From the NCBI RefSeq assembly GCF_014222285.1, contig NZ_JACKZS010000004.1, forward strand, positions 1-64,000: DNA of 64,000 nucleotides, read 5' to 3'. Of the stretch, positions 1 through 8,750 are shown piece by piece. The notes under the pieces were generated by a model, which was given only the letters and a program-made list of their open reading frames with translations, did not search any database and had not been told where the DNA came from. Position numbers and translations under genes: made by a program. The DNA is from Nostoc sp. UCD121 (GTDB lineage: Bacteria; Cyanobacteriota; Cyanobacteriia; Cyanobacteriales; Nostocaceae). Every line of letters begins with the position of its first letter. Positions within the stretch are counted from its first letter, which is position 1.

Positions 1-75
1 GACAAGGGGACAAGAGGTGAGAACTTGAAACAAGTCTTTCCCCTTGTCCCCAATTCTCCTTGTCCCCAAGTCCTC
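1..75. repeat. Dispersed intergenic repeat, copy 1
   Basis: A G/C-run-rich block built of GACAAGGGG and CTTGTCCCC words around an AACTTGAAACAAG core. It recurs almost unchanged (73 of 75 bases by eye) in opposite orientation at 41200-41274. It is followed to about 118 by short tandem words such as AATTCCC and CCCATGC. Such non-coding repeats are typical of Nostoc intergenic DNA. No gene is seen here. Confidence 0.8.
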
Positions 76-120
76 TTGCCCATGCCCCATGCCCAATTCC
101 CAATTCCCAATTCCCTAAAG

Positions 121-3084
121 TTACATACCCAGCAGTTCATCTAGCTGCAAGTTTGGCAAGTCTGGAGGAATTACAGTTCGTACTGTTGTGACTTTATGGC
201 TCTCTTGTTGGGTTGTCAAATCAAGTGCGATTGCTTCTATGCGAATTTCTATACAGCCAAAAGGAATCTTTAATTGTGTCATCACTTCCAAGCCTCCCAA
301 TGCATTAGGTAGTAAATTTGTCAATAAATGGGGCCCATCTAGTAACCAGCGAGTTTGATAATCTTCAACCCATAACTTCACAACCACTTGGGGAGGTACT
401 TCAGGCAGTACTACGCGCACTATGATCAACTTGTCGGCGATTAGTTCGCCTTCTGGTACATGCAGTTGCGGAATTGGCAACGGCTCAATGGCTCCCGTAG
501 TTATGGATAGAGAAGGGGATAAAGCTAACAATGGTTCCTTATCTTCTTCTAACAAGTAATTATTCGTTGCATCGGCTTCTAGTTCACTATCTGTATCATC
601 TACAACGATTTCTTGCGCCAACCAAGCTGACGCTATATTTACTTTTATCGGAGGAGGGGGAGGCGGTAGTTGTCTTACCAGAGCCATTGAAAGTGTTGGT
701 TCAGATACTTTTTCTACCACCGGATCTTCCACTGTCTCTAGAGCAGCTTCATTTGCTGTGTCTGTATCTTCGCCTAAGTTCTCAGGATCAAAAACCGACT
801 CTTGGCTTTCTTCCCACATCCCTGTGGCATCATCCAGGCTTAATGGCAAGTCGATATCAACATCGGGAGTTCCAGCACTCAGAAAAAGCTGGGTCTGCTG
901 GGCTGGAAAATTGCGATCGTAGTTTTGAGATTCTAGTTCATTGATGGATTCAGGCAAAGAGTATCCTTGGCTCTGCATCCACTTCCTAAGTAAGGGAGAT
1001 GAGTACAGGTTGCCTGTTGTAATGAATTGTGGATTTGGCTGGGTTTCTACCTCAGCAACAGATTCTTCCTGAAATTTTTCATTTGACTGGGTTTCTACTT
1101 CAGCAACAGATTTTTCTTGAAAATGTGCATCATCTAGTACTAATTCCGGTATATTTTCATCCTCAGTTACAATTACGTCTAACGGAGGGAAGTCTTCAGG
1201 CGCTTCAACTTCCAATGTATCTGGAGGGACATTATTTTTTACTTCTTCTTCCGCATCACCTGACAAAGCTTGTACCCGTCTCAAGTATGGAAAAGTCGTA
1301 TCGAGTATTGACATTCGACGTTGCTTGATAACTAACTGCTCCAAGTTGATAGCAGCTATAGTAGTATCCTTTTCTGGAAGTTCCTCTGGTGTAGGGGATT
1401 CTGCAATAACATCTGTGTGAGGGTTGGCATCGATTTGAAGAGGTGGCAATTTCGGCAATTGAGGCGAATTTCCTGAATTTTTAGATGTCCGCAGAGTGGT
1501 TTCTCGCAGAACTTGTAGGTTAATTTGCGGCGGTAGGGCTGTATTTGGAGATGGATTGAGTATCTGGGACTGATCTGTTTTTGAAATCTTGACCAGATTA
1601 AATAGTTTTAAATCGATCCTCATGGCAGTTTCTGGCTCTGTGGAAGCATCAGGCGAGTCCGATGGGGCTATAGGGTCATTTAAGGATGTTAAGGATGTAC
1701 TAGGTTTTGCTGTGGCTGTGATTGCCAGTAATTCTGTTACATCTGCTGTAATGGTGAAGGACTGGCTGGCTAACCTGATGATTTCATCAACATCGGTAAA
1801 TCGACCATACAAACTGATATCTGCCAAAATTAACTTCGATTCAAAGTCAGCAGGAATATCAATTGAAGTATTGATGGTGAAGGGCAACTCCTGGTCTGGT
1901 AAATGCCGTATCTGAGTCAAGATTTCCGACTCTAGGGGCGATCGCAGTTCAATCCCTAGTTCAAGCGCTTGCAGGCTTTTTGGAGATAATGTTTCAGTCT
2001 GCTCTAAATTTGTCTTGTCTTTAAGTTCTATGTGCCCATTGATTGTAAGAGCTTGTCCCCAACGAGCAATATAACTATCTTGATCCAAAGTTAACAATAA
2101 GGGTAGTTCTGCTGCTGGCGAATCTGTAACCTCTTCATCATTCAGAAGCAGTTCAGAATCGGGTAAAGCTAAATCTATTAAATTTTGTAAAATTTGCTCT
2201 GCCGTCTCACCTTTGAGCCATACAGGACTCACAGGATCATCGATAACTATATCTTTTTCCGTTTCATCGGGAACAACTGTGGTAGGCAGTTCTGCCGAAA
2301 CTGCGATCGCTTCATCTAAAGTAATTGCAGGTTCTTCTGGGTCAGTATCCAACTTCTCTTCATCTGGAACAACTGTGGTAGCAGAGTTGCTATCTGTAGC
2401 AATTTCCAATTCTGCCGAAACTGCGATCGCTTCATCTAAAGTAATTGCAGGTTCTTCTGGCGCAGTATCCAAGTTCCCTTCATCGGGAACAACTGTGGTA
2501 GCCAATTCTGCCGAAACCGCGATCGCTTCATCTAAAGTAATTACAGGTTCTTCTAGCGCAGTAGCCAAATTCTCTTCATTGGGAACAACTGTGGTATCCA
2601 ATTCTGCCGAAACCGCGATCGCTTCATCTAAAATAATTGCACGTTCTTCTGGCGCAGTATCCAAGTTTTCAGAAACAGTATCAGCCTGATCGAGTGATTT
2701 TGATTCTAGATTTTTCCTTTGCTCTGCCTCTTCTGCCTCGGACAATACTTTAATTTGGACACTGTATTGCCAAGATTTACCGAGTAAATCCGACATCAAA
2801 TCGCCGTTACAGCGCAACTCCCAAACTCCCGCATCAAAGTAAGTAAAGGGAATTACCGCCATTAAGCCTTCTGAATTAGTGCGACGCGATCGCTTGAAAA
2901 TTCGCCGCGTTGGTTGAACTTCCTGACTTGAAGAGTGAGTTACCCGCACTTCCACGTCTGTATTCGAAAGGCTAGAACGAGCCAAAATTCTATACTGCCC
3001 TTCCAAAATTTCCAAATTTGGCGATTCTAGGATATGCCACGAGCGAGCGCCTTGTTTCTGTATCAGAAATTGCCAGTGTTCCAT
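121..3084 (-). CDS. Large acidic repeat-containing protein of unknown function
   Basis: I do not recognise this 987-residue protein as a named family. It has no signal peptide or membrane segment that I can see. The first 110 residues look folded (WQFLIQKQGARSWHILES). Residues about 135-270 are a low-complexity acidic stretch made of four near-identical units (DEAIAVSAEL, TTVVPDE). A proline run (PPPPPP) lies near residue 815. The last 90 residues look folded again and contain VVKLWVEDYQTRWLLDGP, which suggests a second conserved domain. The architecture, two ordered ends joined by a long acidic linker, would suit a scaffold or surface-associated protein, but that is inference. The ATG at 3084 is the first start in the frame. 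A 560-bp gap separates it from the next gene. Confidence 0.85.
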   Translation of the reverse strand: MEHWQFLIQKQGARSWHILESPNLEILEGQYRILARSSLSNTDVEVRVTHSSSQEVQPTRRIFKRSRRTNSEGLMAVIPFTYFDAGVWELRCNGDLMSDLLGKSWQYSVQIKVLSEAEEAEQRKNLESKSLDQADTVSENLDTAPEERAIILDEAIAVSAELDTTVVPNEENLATALEEPVITLDEAIAVSAELATTVVPDEGNLDTAPEEPAITLDEAIAVSAELEIATDSNSATTVVPDEEKLDTDPEEPAITLDEAIAVSAELPTTVVPDETEKDIVIDDPVSPVWLKGETAEQILQNLIDLALPDSELLLNDEEVTDSPAAELPLLLTLDQDSYIARWGQALTINGHIELKDKTNLEQTETLSPKSLQALELGIELRSPLESEILTQIRHLPDQELPFTINTSIDIPADFESKLILADISLYGRFTDVDEIIRLASQSFTITADVTELLAITATAKPSTSLTSLNDPIAPSDSPDASTEPETAMRIDLKLFNLVKISKTDQSQILNPSPNTALPPQINLQVLRETTLRTSKNSGNSPQLPKLPPLQIDANPHTDVIAESPTPEELPEKDTTIAAINLEQLVIKQRRMSILDTTFPYLRRVQALSGDAEEEVKNNVPPDTLEVEAPEDFPPLDVIVTEDENIPELVLDDAHFQEKSVAEVETQSNEKFQEESVAEVETQPNPQFITTGNLYSSPLLRKWMQSQGYSLPESINELESQNYDRNFPAQQTQLFLSAGTPDVDIDLPLSLDDATGMWEESQESVFDPENLGEDTDTANEAALETVEDPVVEKVSEPTLSMALVRQLPPPPPPIKVNIASAWLAQEIVVDDTDSELEADATNNYLLEEDKEPLLALSPSLSITTGAIEPLPIPQLHVPEGELIADKLIIVRVVLPEVPPQVVVKLWVEDYQTRWLLDGPHLLTNLLPNALGGLEVMTQLKIPFGCIEIRIEAIALDLTTQQESHKVTTVRTVIPPDLPNLQLDELLGM
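2278..2660 (-). repeat. In-gene tandem repeat carrying a HIP1 site in every unit
   Basis: Four copies of a coding repeat lie inside the 987-aa gene. Each contains GCGATCGC followed by TTCATCTAAA. The HIP1 octamers start at 2303, 2423, 2519 and 2615, so the spacing is 120, 96 and 96 bp. The unit is 96 bp (32 codons), and one copy has a 24-bp (8-codon) insertion. All spacings are multiples of three, so the reading frame is kept. Confidence 0.9.
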
Positions 3085-3646
3085 TGTGAGTGATGCCCAG
3101 ACCGACGAGCCTCTGAGTAATATTGTGTATTAACTTGCTTGCAAGTTTACCCCAGTATTTTGTAAATGTACCCCTTATAATAGCTATCTAGTTAACTCCG
3201 TTTTACCGGAAAATTCAATGGATCGCCGTGTTGCTTGCGCGTAAAGCTTTTGTTGTTTCCTGAATATTAAGTTTGGCGCTCTCCACGGCTAAATTAACAG
3301 GAATACAATGGACACCGTTGGCTGTCTACGATCAAAATTAATAGGAATATTTTTGTATCATTTTTTACTAAAAATGTCAAATTTGCGATAGACACAACAT
3401 ACAATAAAAATTAAGATTCACTTGACAATTGTTCTTGAATTGTGGTTATCCACATTTTTGCTACAAAAAGGAAAGTAGGATGTGGCTCTTAAGTGTGATT
3501 TGCGATCGCCTCCGGCAGATGCAAAGCGTCATCACAAATCCCCAGTTAATCGCGTAGCACGCACCCAACTTACCTGAAGCGGTTCAAAAAAGTATCCTCA
3601 CCTGAGTGAAATGTAGGTGACAATAAGGATTTACAGGAGGGATTCG
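3085..3646. other. Intergenic region without a recognisable gene
   Basis: This is AT-rich DNA between the divergent 987-aa gene and the small gene at 3647. It contains one HIP1 site near 3503. I see no ORF of convincing length, tRNA or strong terminator. It presumably carries the promoters of both flanking genes. Confidence 0.5.
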
Positions 3647-3844
3647 ATGCTAGTCATTTTAATGGACGAGCAAATCCTTGCCCCTGAGCAAGTTTGCCAG
3701 TCTTGTTTACTCGCTGACAGGAGCGGTCAACCCCGTTGGCGTGCAGGTGAACTACGCTGTGGTCAAGCCATTCGCAAACTTACTCAACAGCAGCCAGACC
3801 AGTATGAGTGCATGATGGGCTTTCGCGTTGCCCATATAGAATAG
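3647..3844 (+). CDS. Small conserved four-cysteine protein
   Basis: A 65-residue protein of a kind often seen in cyanobacteria; I cannot name a function. It has a CxxC pair (CQSC, residues 17-20), a further Cys in LRCGQAI and another in YECMMGF, an arrangement that could bind a metal or form a redox site. The reading frame is open from a GTG at 3617. I prefer the ATG at 3647 because ACAGGAGGG, a strong ribosome-binding site, sits seven bases upstream. The Tic20-like gene follows 81 bp downstream on the same strand. Confidence 0.7.
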   Translation: MLVILMDEQILAPEQVCQSCLLADRSGQPRWRAGELRCGQAIRKLTQQQPDQYECMMGFRVAHIE

Positions 3845-3925
3845 TTTAATTTACCAGCAAGACCAAGTAACTGCGTTATCCTAAGCTCAAGTAACTATAT
3901 AAATTTAACCACAGGAGAACGCATA

Positions 3926-4402
3926 ATGTCTTGGCGTGGGTCTACAACGGTTTCAGATAGAATTTTTGCTTGTTTGCCTTATTTGCTTCCTCTGATTGAG
4001 GTTTTTGTATTTGGTAGATATTTGCTATCAGATTTTCCACCACTACAACTACTGTTTCTGCCGCTTCTGCCATTGTTGAGAATTTACTACGGCGTGCGTT
4101 ATGCAGGAATGATTATTTTCTTTGCTTTATTTTTGTTGGTAGTCAGAAACGAAAAAATTAGTCACTTTATTCGTTTCAACACCATGCAAGCAATCCTTTT
4201 GGACATTATTATCTTTTTGTTTAACATCCTCACTGATGTTGTGGGACTAGTTCCCGTTGGTGGTTTCGCAATCCAAACTCTATCCACAACCATTTTTATT
4301 GGCATAGTGGGAGCAGTTGCATATTCAGTAATCCAGTCTGTAAGCGGGCGTTATGCAGAAATACCAGCGATTTCCGATGCAGTGTACATGCAAGTGCGCT
4401 AA
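3926..4402 (+). CDS. Tic20-family membrane protein
   Basis: A 158-residue integral membrane protein resembling the cyanobacterial Tic20 family, the relatives of the chloroplast inner-envelope translocon subunit. The order of features fits the family: a short N-terminus (WRGSTTVSDRIFACLPYLLP), about four hydrophobic segments, and the conserved VRNEKISHFIRFNTMQAILLD stretch between the second and third (shown here in part only). The ATG at 3926 is preceded by CACAGGAGAAC, a good ribosome-binding site. The function in cyanobacteria is not settled. Its stop lies only three bases from the stop of the convergent FAH gene. Confidence 0.85.
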   Translation: MSWRGSTTVSDRIFACLPYLLPLIEVFVFGRYLLSDFPPLQLLFLPLLPLLRIYYGVRYAGMIIFFALFLLVVRNEKISHFIRFNTMQAILLDIIIFLFNILTDVVGLVPVGGFAIQTLSTTIFIGIVGAVAYSVIQSVSGRYAEIPAISDAVYMQVR

Positions 4403-4405
4403 TCG

Positions 4406-5179
4406 TTAACGAGCCACTACGGTGTTTTCCAGGCGACCAATACCTTCAATTTCGACGCGGACGCGATCGCCTGGGTGTAATTGACTTACACCCTCTGGTG
4501 TACCTGTAAGTATCAAATCACCAGGTAGTAGCGTCATCACCTGGCTAATGTAGGAAACTAAAACATCAGGGGAAAATACCATCTGATCGATACAGGCAGA
4601 TTGAACTGGGTTAATATCGTCATTCACAAAAGTCTGCAATTTCGCTCCTGGATTTAACTCCCGCACAATCCAAGGGCCCAAAGGACAGAAAGTATCAAAA
4701 CCTTTGGCTCGCGTCCATTGAGCATCTAGTTTTTGTAAATCCCGCGCTGTTACATCATTGGCGATGGTGTAGCCCCAAATTTTTGTTTGGGCTACCTCTG
4801 GTGTACATTCAAAAGCGTAATCACCAATCACTAATGCTAACTCTCCTTCGTAGTCAACTCTTTGTGACTGGGGAGGATACTTAATTTCCCTCTCAGATGG
4901 AATGATAGTCGTGGGTGGCTTGAGAAAAATTAGTGGTTCAGAAGGTACTGGAGTTCCCATTTCGGCTGCATGTTCTGCATAATTCTTACCCACCGCCACA
5001 ATTTTTGAGGGAGCGCAAGGAGCCAGAATTTGATAATCTTCTGGTGTCAAAGTTAAATCTGTTGGTTGTCCTTGCAACCAGGGCGGAGCATCTAGCACCT
5101 GCACATTGAGGGATAGTTGTAGTATCCCATAGTAAATCTGTCCTTCTTGATTTTGAATTCGCACGTAGCGCTGTGCCAT
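4406..5179 (-). CDS. Fumarylacetoacetate hydrolase (FAH) family protein
   Basis: A 257-residue member of the FAH family, metal-dependent hydrolases, decarboxylases or isomerases acting on 2-oxo-acid-type substrates. The C-terminal FAH domain starts near residue 55 (IVAVGKNYAEHAAEMG). The acidic metal ligands are visible in the VDYEGELALVIG stretch, followed by GYTIANDVTARDLQ and the closing LTGTPEGVSQLHPGDRV. The length is usual for the single-domain YcgM/HpcE-like branch. The substrate cannot be told from sequence; oxaloacetate decarboxylase or acylpyruvase activity is known for relatives. It converges with the Tic20 gene. Confidence 0.9.
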   Translation of the reverse strand: MAQRYVRIQNQEGQIYYGILQLSLNVQVLDAPPWLQGQPTDLTLTPEDYQILAPCAPSKIVAVGKNYAEHAAEMGTPVPSEPLIFLKPPTTIIPSEREIKYPPQSQRVDYEGELALVIGDYAFECTPEVAQTKIWGYTIANDVTARDLQKLDAQWTRAKGFDTFCPLGPWIVRELNPGAKLQTFVNDDINPVQSACIDQMVFSPDVLVSYISQVMTLLPGDLILTGTPEGVSQLHPGDRVRVEIEGIGRLENTVVAR

Positions 5180-5290
5180 AACCTTGATGAATATCCTTTT
5201 ATCTGCGATTAGAAACTTCGAGCGGGTAGCAATTCTCAGTTAGCTTTTTAGCAAACCGATTTACCATTGAGCCTGAAAGCTGCTATAGAA

Positions 5291-5402
5291 GATGTCCTTA
5301 GAGAAAGATACGTTACGTTTTACGTTAGTCTCCTCACTCCCCTTGCGGGTTAGTGAGAGGCTCTGGAGGTAGCCTTACGACCTAGTTTTCATTAGGGACA
5401 TC
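5291..5402. repeat. Possible small inverted-repeat element
   Basis: The block is bounded by GATGTCCTTA (5291-5300) and TAGGGACATC (5393-5402), imperfect inverted repeats. It holds an internal hairpin, CCTCACTCCCC...GGGTTAGTGAGG. It lies in the 386-bp gap between the FAH gene and rpsF, which otherwise shows nothing recognisable. It may be a MITE-like sequence; no target duplication was identified. Confidence 0.35.
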
Positions 5403-5565
5403 CAAAATATACAAACTTCGGCGATTTGGCTAATGATTCAAATTGAAAACTGGTAAGATTATAGTTCCTTGTTGCTTCCGATGTTGATTAATACTAGTAT
5501 TTAAAATTTAAATCAAGTATAAATCAATATCAGCAACCTTTTTGTCCATAAGGAAACTGGAAAAT

Positions 5566-5916
5566 ATGACTACAAATTACGAAACAATGTACATCCTCCG
5601 TCCCGACCTAGGAGACGAACAGGCAGAGCAAGCAATTACTAAATATCAGAATTTGCTTCGCGATCAAGGCGCTGAGGATATCCAAATTCAGAATCGTGGT
5701 AAGCGTCGTCTAGCTTATGAAATCAAAAAACACCGCGATGGGATCTATATCCAGTTAAACTACACTGCGCCTGCAACTGCGATCGCTCCTTTTGAACGCG
5801 CTATGCGCTTAAGTGAAGAAGTGATTCGCTATTTGACAATTAAGCAGGATATCGCAGAGGAAAAACCCCCTAAAGAGGAAAAGGAAAAGCCCACTAAAGT
5901 AGCTGCACCTGTCTAA
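5566..5916 (+). CDS. rpsF: 30S ribosomal protein S6
   Basis: A 116-residue S6 protein of the small ribosomal subunit; it binds 16S rRNA together with S18. The family signature is clear: [38 protein letters not shown] and a lysine/glutamate-rich C-terminal tail. The frame is open from a TTG at 5542, but the ATG at 5566 matches the usual N-terminus and has AAGGAAACTGG as its ribosome-binding site. It stands alone here, without rpsR or ssb next to it. Confidence 0.95.
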   Translation: MTTNYETMYILRPDLGDEQAEQAITKYQNLLRDQGAEDIQIQNRGKRRLAYEIKKHRDGIYIQLNYTAPATAIAPFERAMRLSEEVIRYLTIKQDIAEEKPPKEEKEKPTKVAAPV

Positions 5917-6138
5917 AGATTAGGGAGCAGGGAGCAAGGGAGGCAGGGGGAGACAAGGGGGACAAGGAAAATAACATTCCCAATTCCCAATTTCCAATTC
6001 CCATTCAGTAAAATTTTGTCTTCTTCTTTTTCCGTAACTTATTTGGGAATGCTAAATTAACAAATACTTGCCAAAGGTAGTACTCCCGCAGTTATACCTA
6101 AGAGTGGACAAGATTCTGAATGGGAGCTATAAGCTACT

Positions 6139-6699
6139 GTGAGCCAATCTGATACACCCAATATTCAAATTCTATCTACGGAAGTTTCGCAGCTACGCCA
6201 AGAGTTGCAACTCCGCGATCAATTAGTGCAACAACTATCTCAAGAACTCTTCCGGCTGGTAAAGGGTAATACTAGTTTTATGCCCCAGCAGCCGGATCTT
6301 GAGCGCGATCTGAGCCAGTTACAGGCATTGCAAGAACAACTCCAAGCTGTTGAGCAGCAGGTGGCGTTCTACCAAGAGCAAATTACAACTCGTGACTCCG
6401 AAATTTATCAATTGCGACAGTCAGTCCAAGAACTTACAGATCGCACTCGGATGTTAGAGCAAGTAGTACAAGAGTTGCCTCAAATTTACCGCCGAAAGTT
6501 TGAGGAGCGGATGACACCAGTGAGAGAAAAAGTAGCAATGCTACAACGGGAAAATCGCAAACTGCAAGCAGAACTGCAAAGTGTGAGTTACCGTTTAGCA
6601 CTCAAAACTCGCAATGCTAGTCACAGTGGAATTGATTTGCCAAATTTTCCCCGCCCAGCGTCCGAACAAACTAATATTTCAACTCCCCAGAATGCCTAA
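6139..6699 (+). CDS. Coiled-coil protein of unknown function
   Basis: A 186-residue protein with a GTG start; GGGAGC lies 13 bases upstream. Residues about 10-155 are predicted coiled coil, with heptads rich in Gln, Leu and Glu (VSQLRQELQLRDQLVQQL and similar). A Pro/Ser/Thr-rich tail follows. It has no catalytic motif, signal peptide or membrane segment. The preceding gap holds GACAAGGGG- and AATTCCC-type repeats. Proteins like this in cyanobacteria are conserved but uncharacterised; a structural or adaptor role is only a guess. Confidence 0.75.
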   Translation: MSQSDTPNIQILSTEVSQLRQELQLRDQLVQQLSQELFRLVKGNTSFMPQQPDLERDLSQLQALQEQLQAVEQQVAFYQEQITTRDSEIYQLRQSVQELTDRTRMLEQVVQELPQIYRRKFEERMTPVREKVAMLQRENRKLQAELQSVSYRLALKTRNASHSGIDLPNFPRPASEQTNISTPQNA

Positions 6700-6721
6700 A
6701 CTTCCCATTATGGTGGAATCG

Positions 6722-6843
6722 AAGAGGTAAGAAATTTTCATAGCAAAGCATCTTGGAGACATCCAAGTAATACATTTAAGGTAAAAATCACTATAGAGTT
6801 AGAAATAACGCAAAGGCTAATATTCTAACCTTTCTTACCTCTT
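6722..6843. repeat. Inverted-repeat-bounded intergenic segment
   Basis: A perfect 13-bp inverted repeat, AAGAGGTAAGAAA at 6722-6734 and TTTCTTACCTCTT at 6831-6843, bounds about 96 bp of AT-rich DNA. It lies downstream of the coiled-coil gene. The rest of the gap, up to 7168, has no gene. It could be a small MITE or a long-loop hairpin. Confidence 0.45.
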
Positions 6844-7037
6844 GCTTCCTTATGTTAGTTGCGTTGGATGTCGAGCAATTAGCTTTGAGTAATTTAATGG
6901 TGCTAGGGAAGAATGCAAATAATTGCATTTTCTCTGAATGATTTTGGTAATTTTCCGCTCTTATATGTTGTTGAGACTACTTAGATCAAAGCTATGAGTT
7001 TTTTTAACATTTCATTATCTAGATAATATAAAAAATC

Positions 7038-7170
7038 AGCCTGCTAGCACCAGACTGTTATCTTTGACGATGTGAGAATATTTGGGAAAATGTGAAAAAA
7101 TGCAAATTTTGATTGACTCTACCATCCATCTAAAGGTAGATTTATTATCTAAGCCTGCTAGCACCAGACT
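7038..7170. repeat. 19-bp direct repeat, second copy overlapping a stop codon
   Basis: The sequence AGCCTGCTAGCACCAGACT occurs at 7038-7056 and again at 7152-7170, 114 bp apart. Both copies are preceded by a TTATCTA-like word. The second copy overlaps the first two bases of the STAS gene's stop codon complement at 7169-7171. Confidence 0.85.
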
Positions 7171-7501
7171 AAATATTTTCGCAAGTAAAAATGTCTTCGT
7201 AAGTGGGAAAAATTTCAAACACTGTATCTAGCTGGGTAAGTTCCAAAATTAGCCGTACAGGAGTTTGCACGTTGCATAGAACTAAACGGCAACCGCTCTG
7301 ACGTGCAGCTTTCAACCCTTTAACTAAAGGGACTAACCCAGAACTGTCCATGAAATTAACTTCTGCTAAGTCAATAATCCAGAGTTGATGAGCTTGAGGC
7401 ACTACTCTAGCCATCTGTTCACTCAGAGCCTTTCCGCCTTCTAAATCTATGCTTCCTTGGGGTTTAAACAAAATAATTTGAAGTTCTTGTGTGAGAATCA
7501 T
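7169..7501 (-). CDS. STAS-domain protein, anti-sigma-factor-antagonist type
   Basis: A 110-residue single STAS domain of the SpoIIAA/RsbV type, which acts in partner-switching control by binding an anti-sigma or kinase partner when dephosphorylated. It shows the N-terminal strand (ILTQELQIILFKPQGSIDL) and the phosphoacceptor loop (NFMDSSGLVPLVKGL), where one of the two serines is the likely phosphorylation site. The frame is open to a TTG at 7576. I chose the ATG at 7501 because the STAS fold starts there. No kinase or phosphatase partner is next to it. Confidence 0.85.
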   Translation of the reverse strand: MILTQELQIILFKPQGSIDLEGGKALSEQMARVVPQAHQLWIIDLAEVNFMDSSGLVPLVKGLKAARQSGCRLVLCNVQTPVRLILELTQLDTVFEIFPTYEDIFTCENI

Positions 7502-7988
7502 AAATTCAACAGGGTAATTGAACACTTGACTAAAAATCGAAAAATGACATAAATACTTCCTCTCTTTCAACGGCAAAATGACTGTTTTCCCTAAATATTT
7601 AAGGATTGCAGCCGTGCAATTAAGAGTAATTATTTAAGTATTCATGCCGTATAATTTTGTGATAACTTTCATAAATATAGGCATAATGGCTTGATAATTT
7701 CGGTATCAACCGTATCTTTTACGAAATTTTTATAATTTAACTAGAGATATATAAAGTTTTTGTAATTTATTTTCATTATTTTTTTAAAGGAATTAACTTG
7801 TGGTACAAGATGCTAAGATTTATACAGTTAATACCCAAAAATCAATAGTTTCCATAGAGTATGAGCTATGGATTACTCAGAATTAAACTAATGACCGAAT
7901 AAGTAAATGTAGCGGTTTGATTGACACCCCGCCCAAAAACAAGCAAAGATATAGTAAAAGTAAAAATTTATAAAGACGGCGGTGCGGA
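7502..7988. other. AT-rich divergent intergenic region
   Basis: This region lies between the divergent STAS gene and the DedA gene. It is very AT-rich with many A and T runs, and contains no ORF, tRNA or strong hairpin that I could support. It should hold promoters for both directions. Confidence 0.5.
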
Positions 7989-8621
7989 ATGTCTTTAGAG
8001 CTGATTTCACTAGAAAATATCCAGGAATTGGCCCATAGTTACGGGTATTGGGCAATTTTTTTGGGAATTTTGCTAGAAAATTTAGGCATTCCCCTTCCTG
8101 GTGAAACCGTGACCCTTGTGGGCGGGTTTTTAGCTGGCAGCGATGAACTAAATTACTGGCTGGTTCTCGGTGACGCAATTATGGGTGCGGTAATTGGCGG
8201 CACTTGTGGCTATTGGATTGGTAGAGTTAGCGGTTGGCCTTTTCTGGTAAAAGTTGGTAGCATATTTCGGATTTCTGAAGTACGGTTGCTGACTATTAAA
8301 GATCAATTTAGCCAAAATTCTGCTAAAGCTGTCTTCTTCGGACGTTTTTTGGCATTATTGCGAGTTTTTGCGGCACCACTAGCTGGTATAGCCGAAATGT
8401 CTTTTGGAAAATTCTTTTTATACAATTTTTTAGGAGCAGTTGCTTGGGCTAGTTTGATGGTGACATTAGCTTTTTTTGCTGGCAAAATTGTCTCTTTAGA
8501 ACAATTGGTTGCTTGGGTAGGTCAATTTGCGATCGCAGCTTTACTAATCATTACTGCCTTAATTGTTGTACCCCTGTGGCTAGAGTCTCGCCAAGTTAAA
8601 GAAGCGAGTAGTGAAGAGTAA
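7989..8621 (+). CDS. DedA-family membrane protein
   Basis: A 210-residue inner-membrane protein of the DedA/SNARE-associated family (VTT domain), thought to flip or transport phospholipids or undecaprenyl phosphate and to support membrane homeostasis. The hallmark ILLENLGIPLPGETV stretch is at residues about 28-42. GRFLALLRVFAAPLAGIAEM carries the conserved arginine motif, and several membrane helices run to a C-terminal hydrophobic segment. The ATG at 7989 follows GCGGTGCGGA. It converges with argG, with hairpins between the two genes. Confidence 0.92.
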   Translation: MSLELISLENIQELAHSYGYWAIFLGILLENLGIPLPGETVTLVGGFLAGSDELNYWLVLGDAIMGAVIGGTCGYWIGRVSGWPFLVKVGSIFRISEVRLLTIKDQFSQNSAKAVFFGRFLALLRVFAAPLAGIAEMSFGKFFLYNFLGAVAWASLMVTLAFFAGKIVSLEQLVAWVGQFAIAALLIITALIVVPLWLESRQVKEASSEE

Positions 8622-8629
8622 AAGTGAGG

Positions 8630-8698
8630 AGTTAGGAGTAAAGTAAAAAGTTATTTTTTGAATTTTTACTTTTGTGTTTTGCATTTTAACTCCTAACT
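8630..8698. terminator. Nested hairpin between convergent genes
   Basis: The outer arms are AGTTAGGAGT (8630-8639) and ACTCCTAACT (8689-8698). The inner arms are AAAGTAAAAA (8640-8649) and TTTTTACTTT (8663-8672). The location between the DedA gene and convergent argG suits a bidirectional terminator. Confidence 0.5.
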
Positions 8699-8750
8699 CT
8701 GCCGATTTTAGATTTCTCCTTCAATCCAAAATCTAAAATTGAATTGACTC

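Noticed and set aside
2213-2689. 158-codon plus-strand frame rich in Ser and Thr opposite the repeat region of the 987-aa gene
   Set aside because: It is the complement of the coding repeats; its regularity comes from the real gene on the other strand.
5326-5375. A second Yfr1-like RNA suggested by CTCCTCACTCC
   Set aside because: The core ACTCCTCACAC is not complete and the surrounding hairpin looks like a repeat element.
7036-7218. 60-codon frame ending in LVLAG
   Set aside because: It is produced by the two copies of the 19-bp direct repeat; no start signal.
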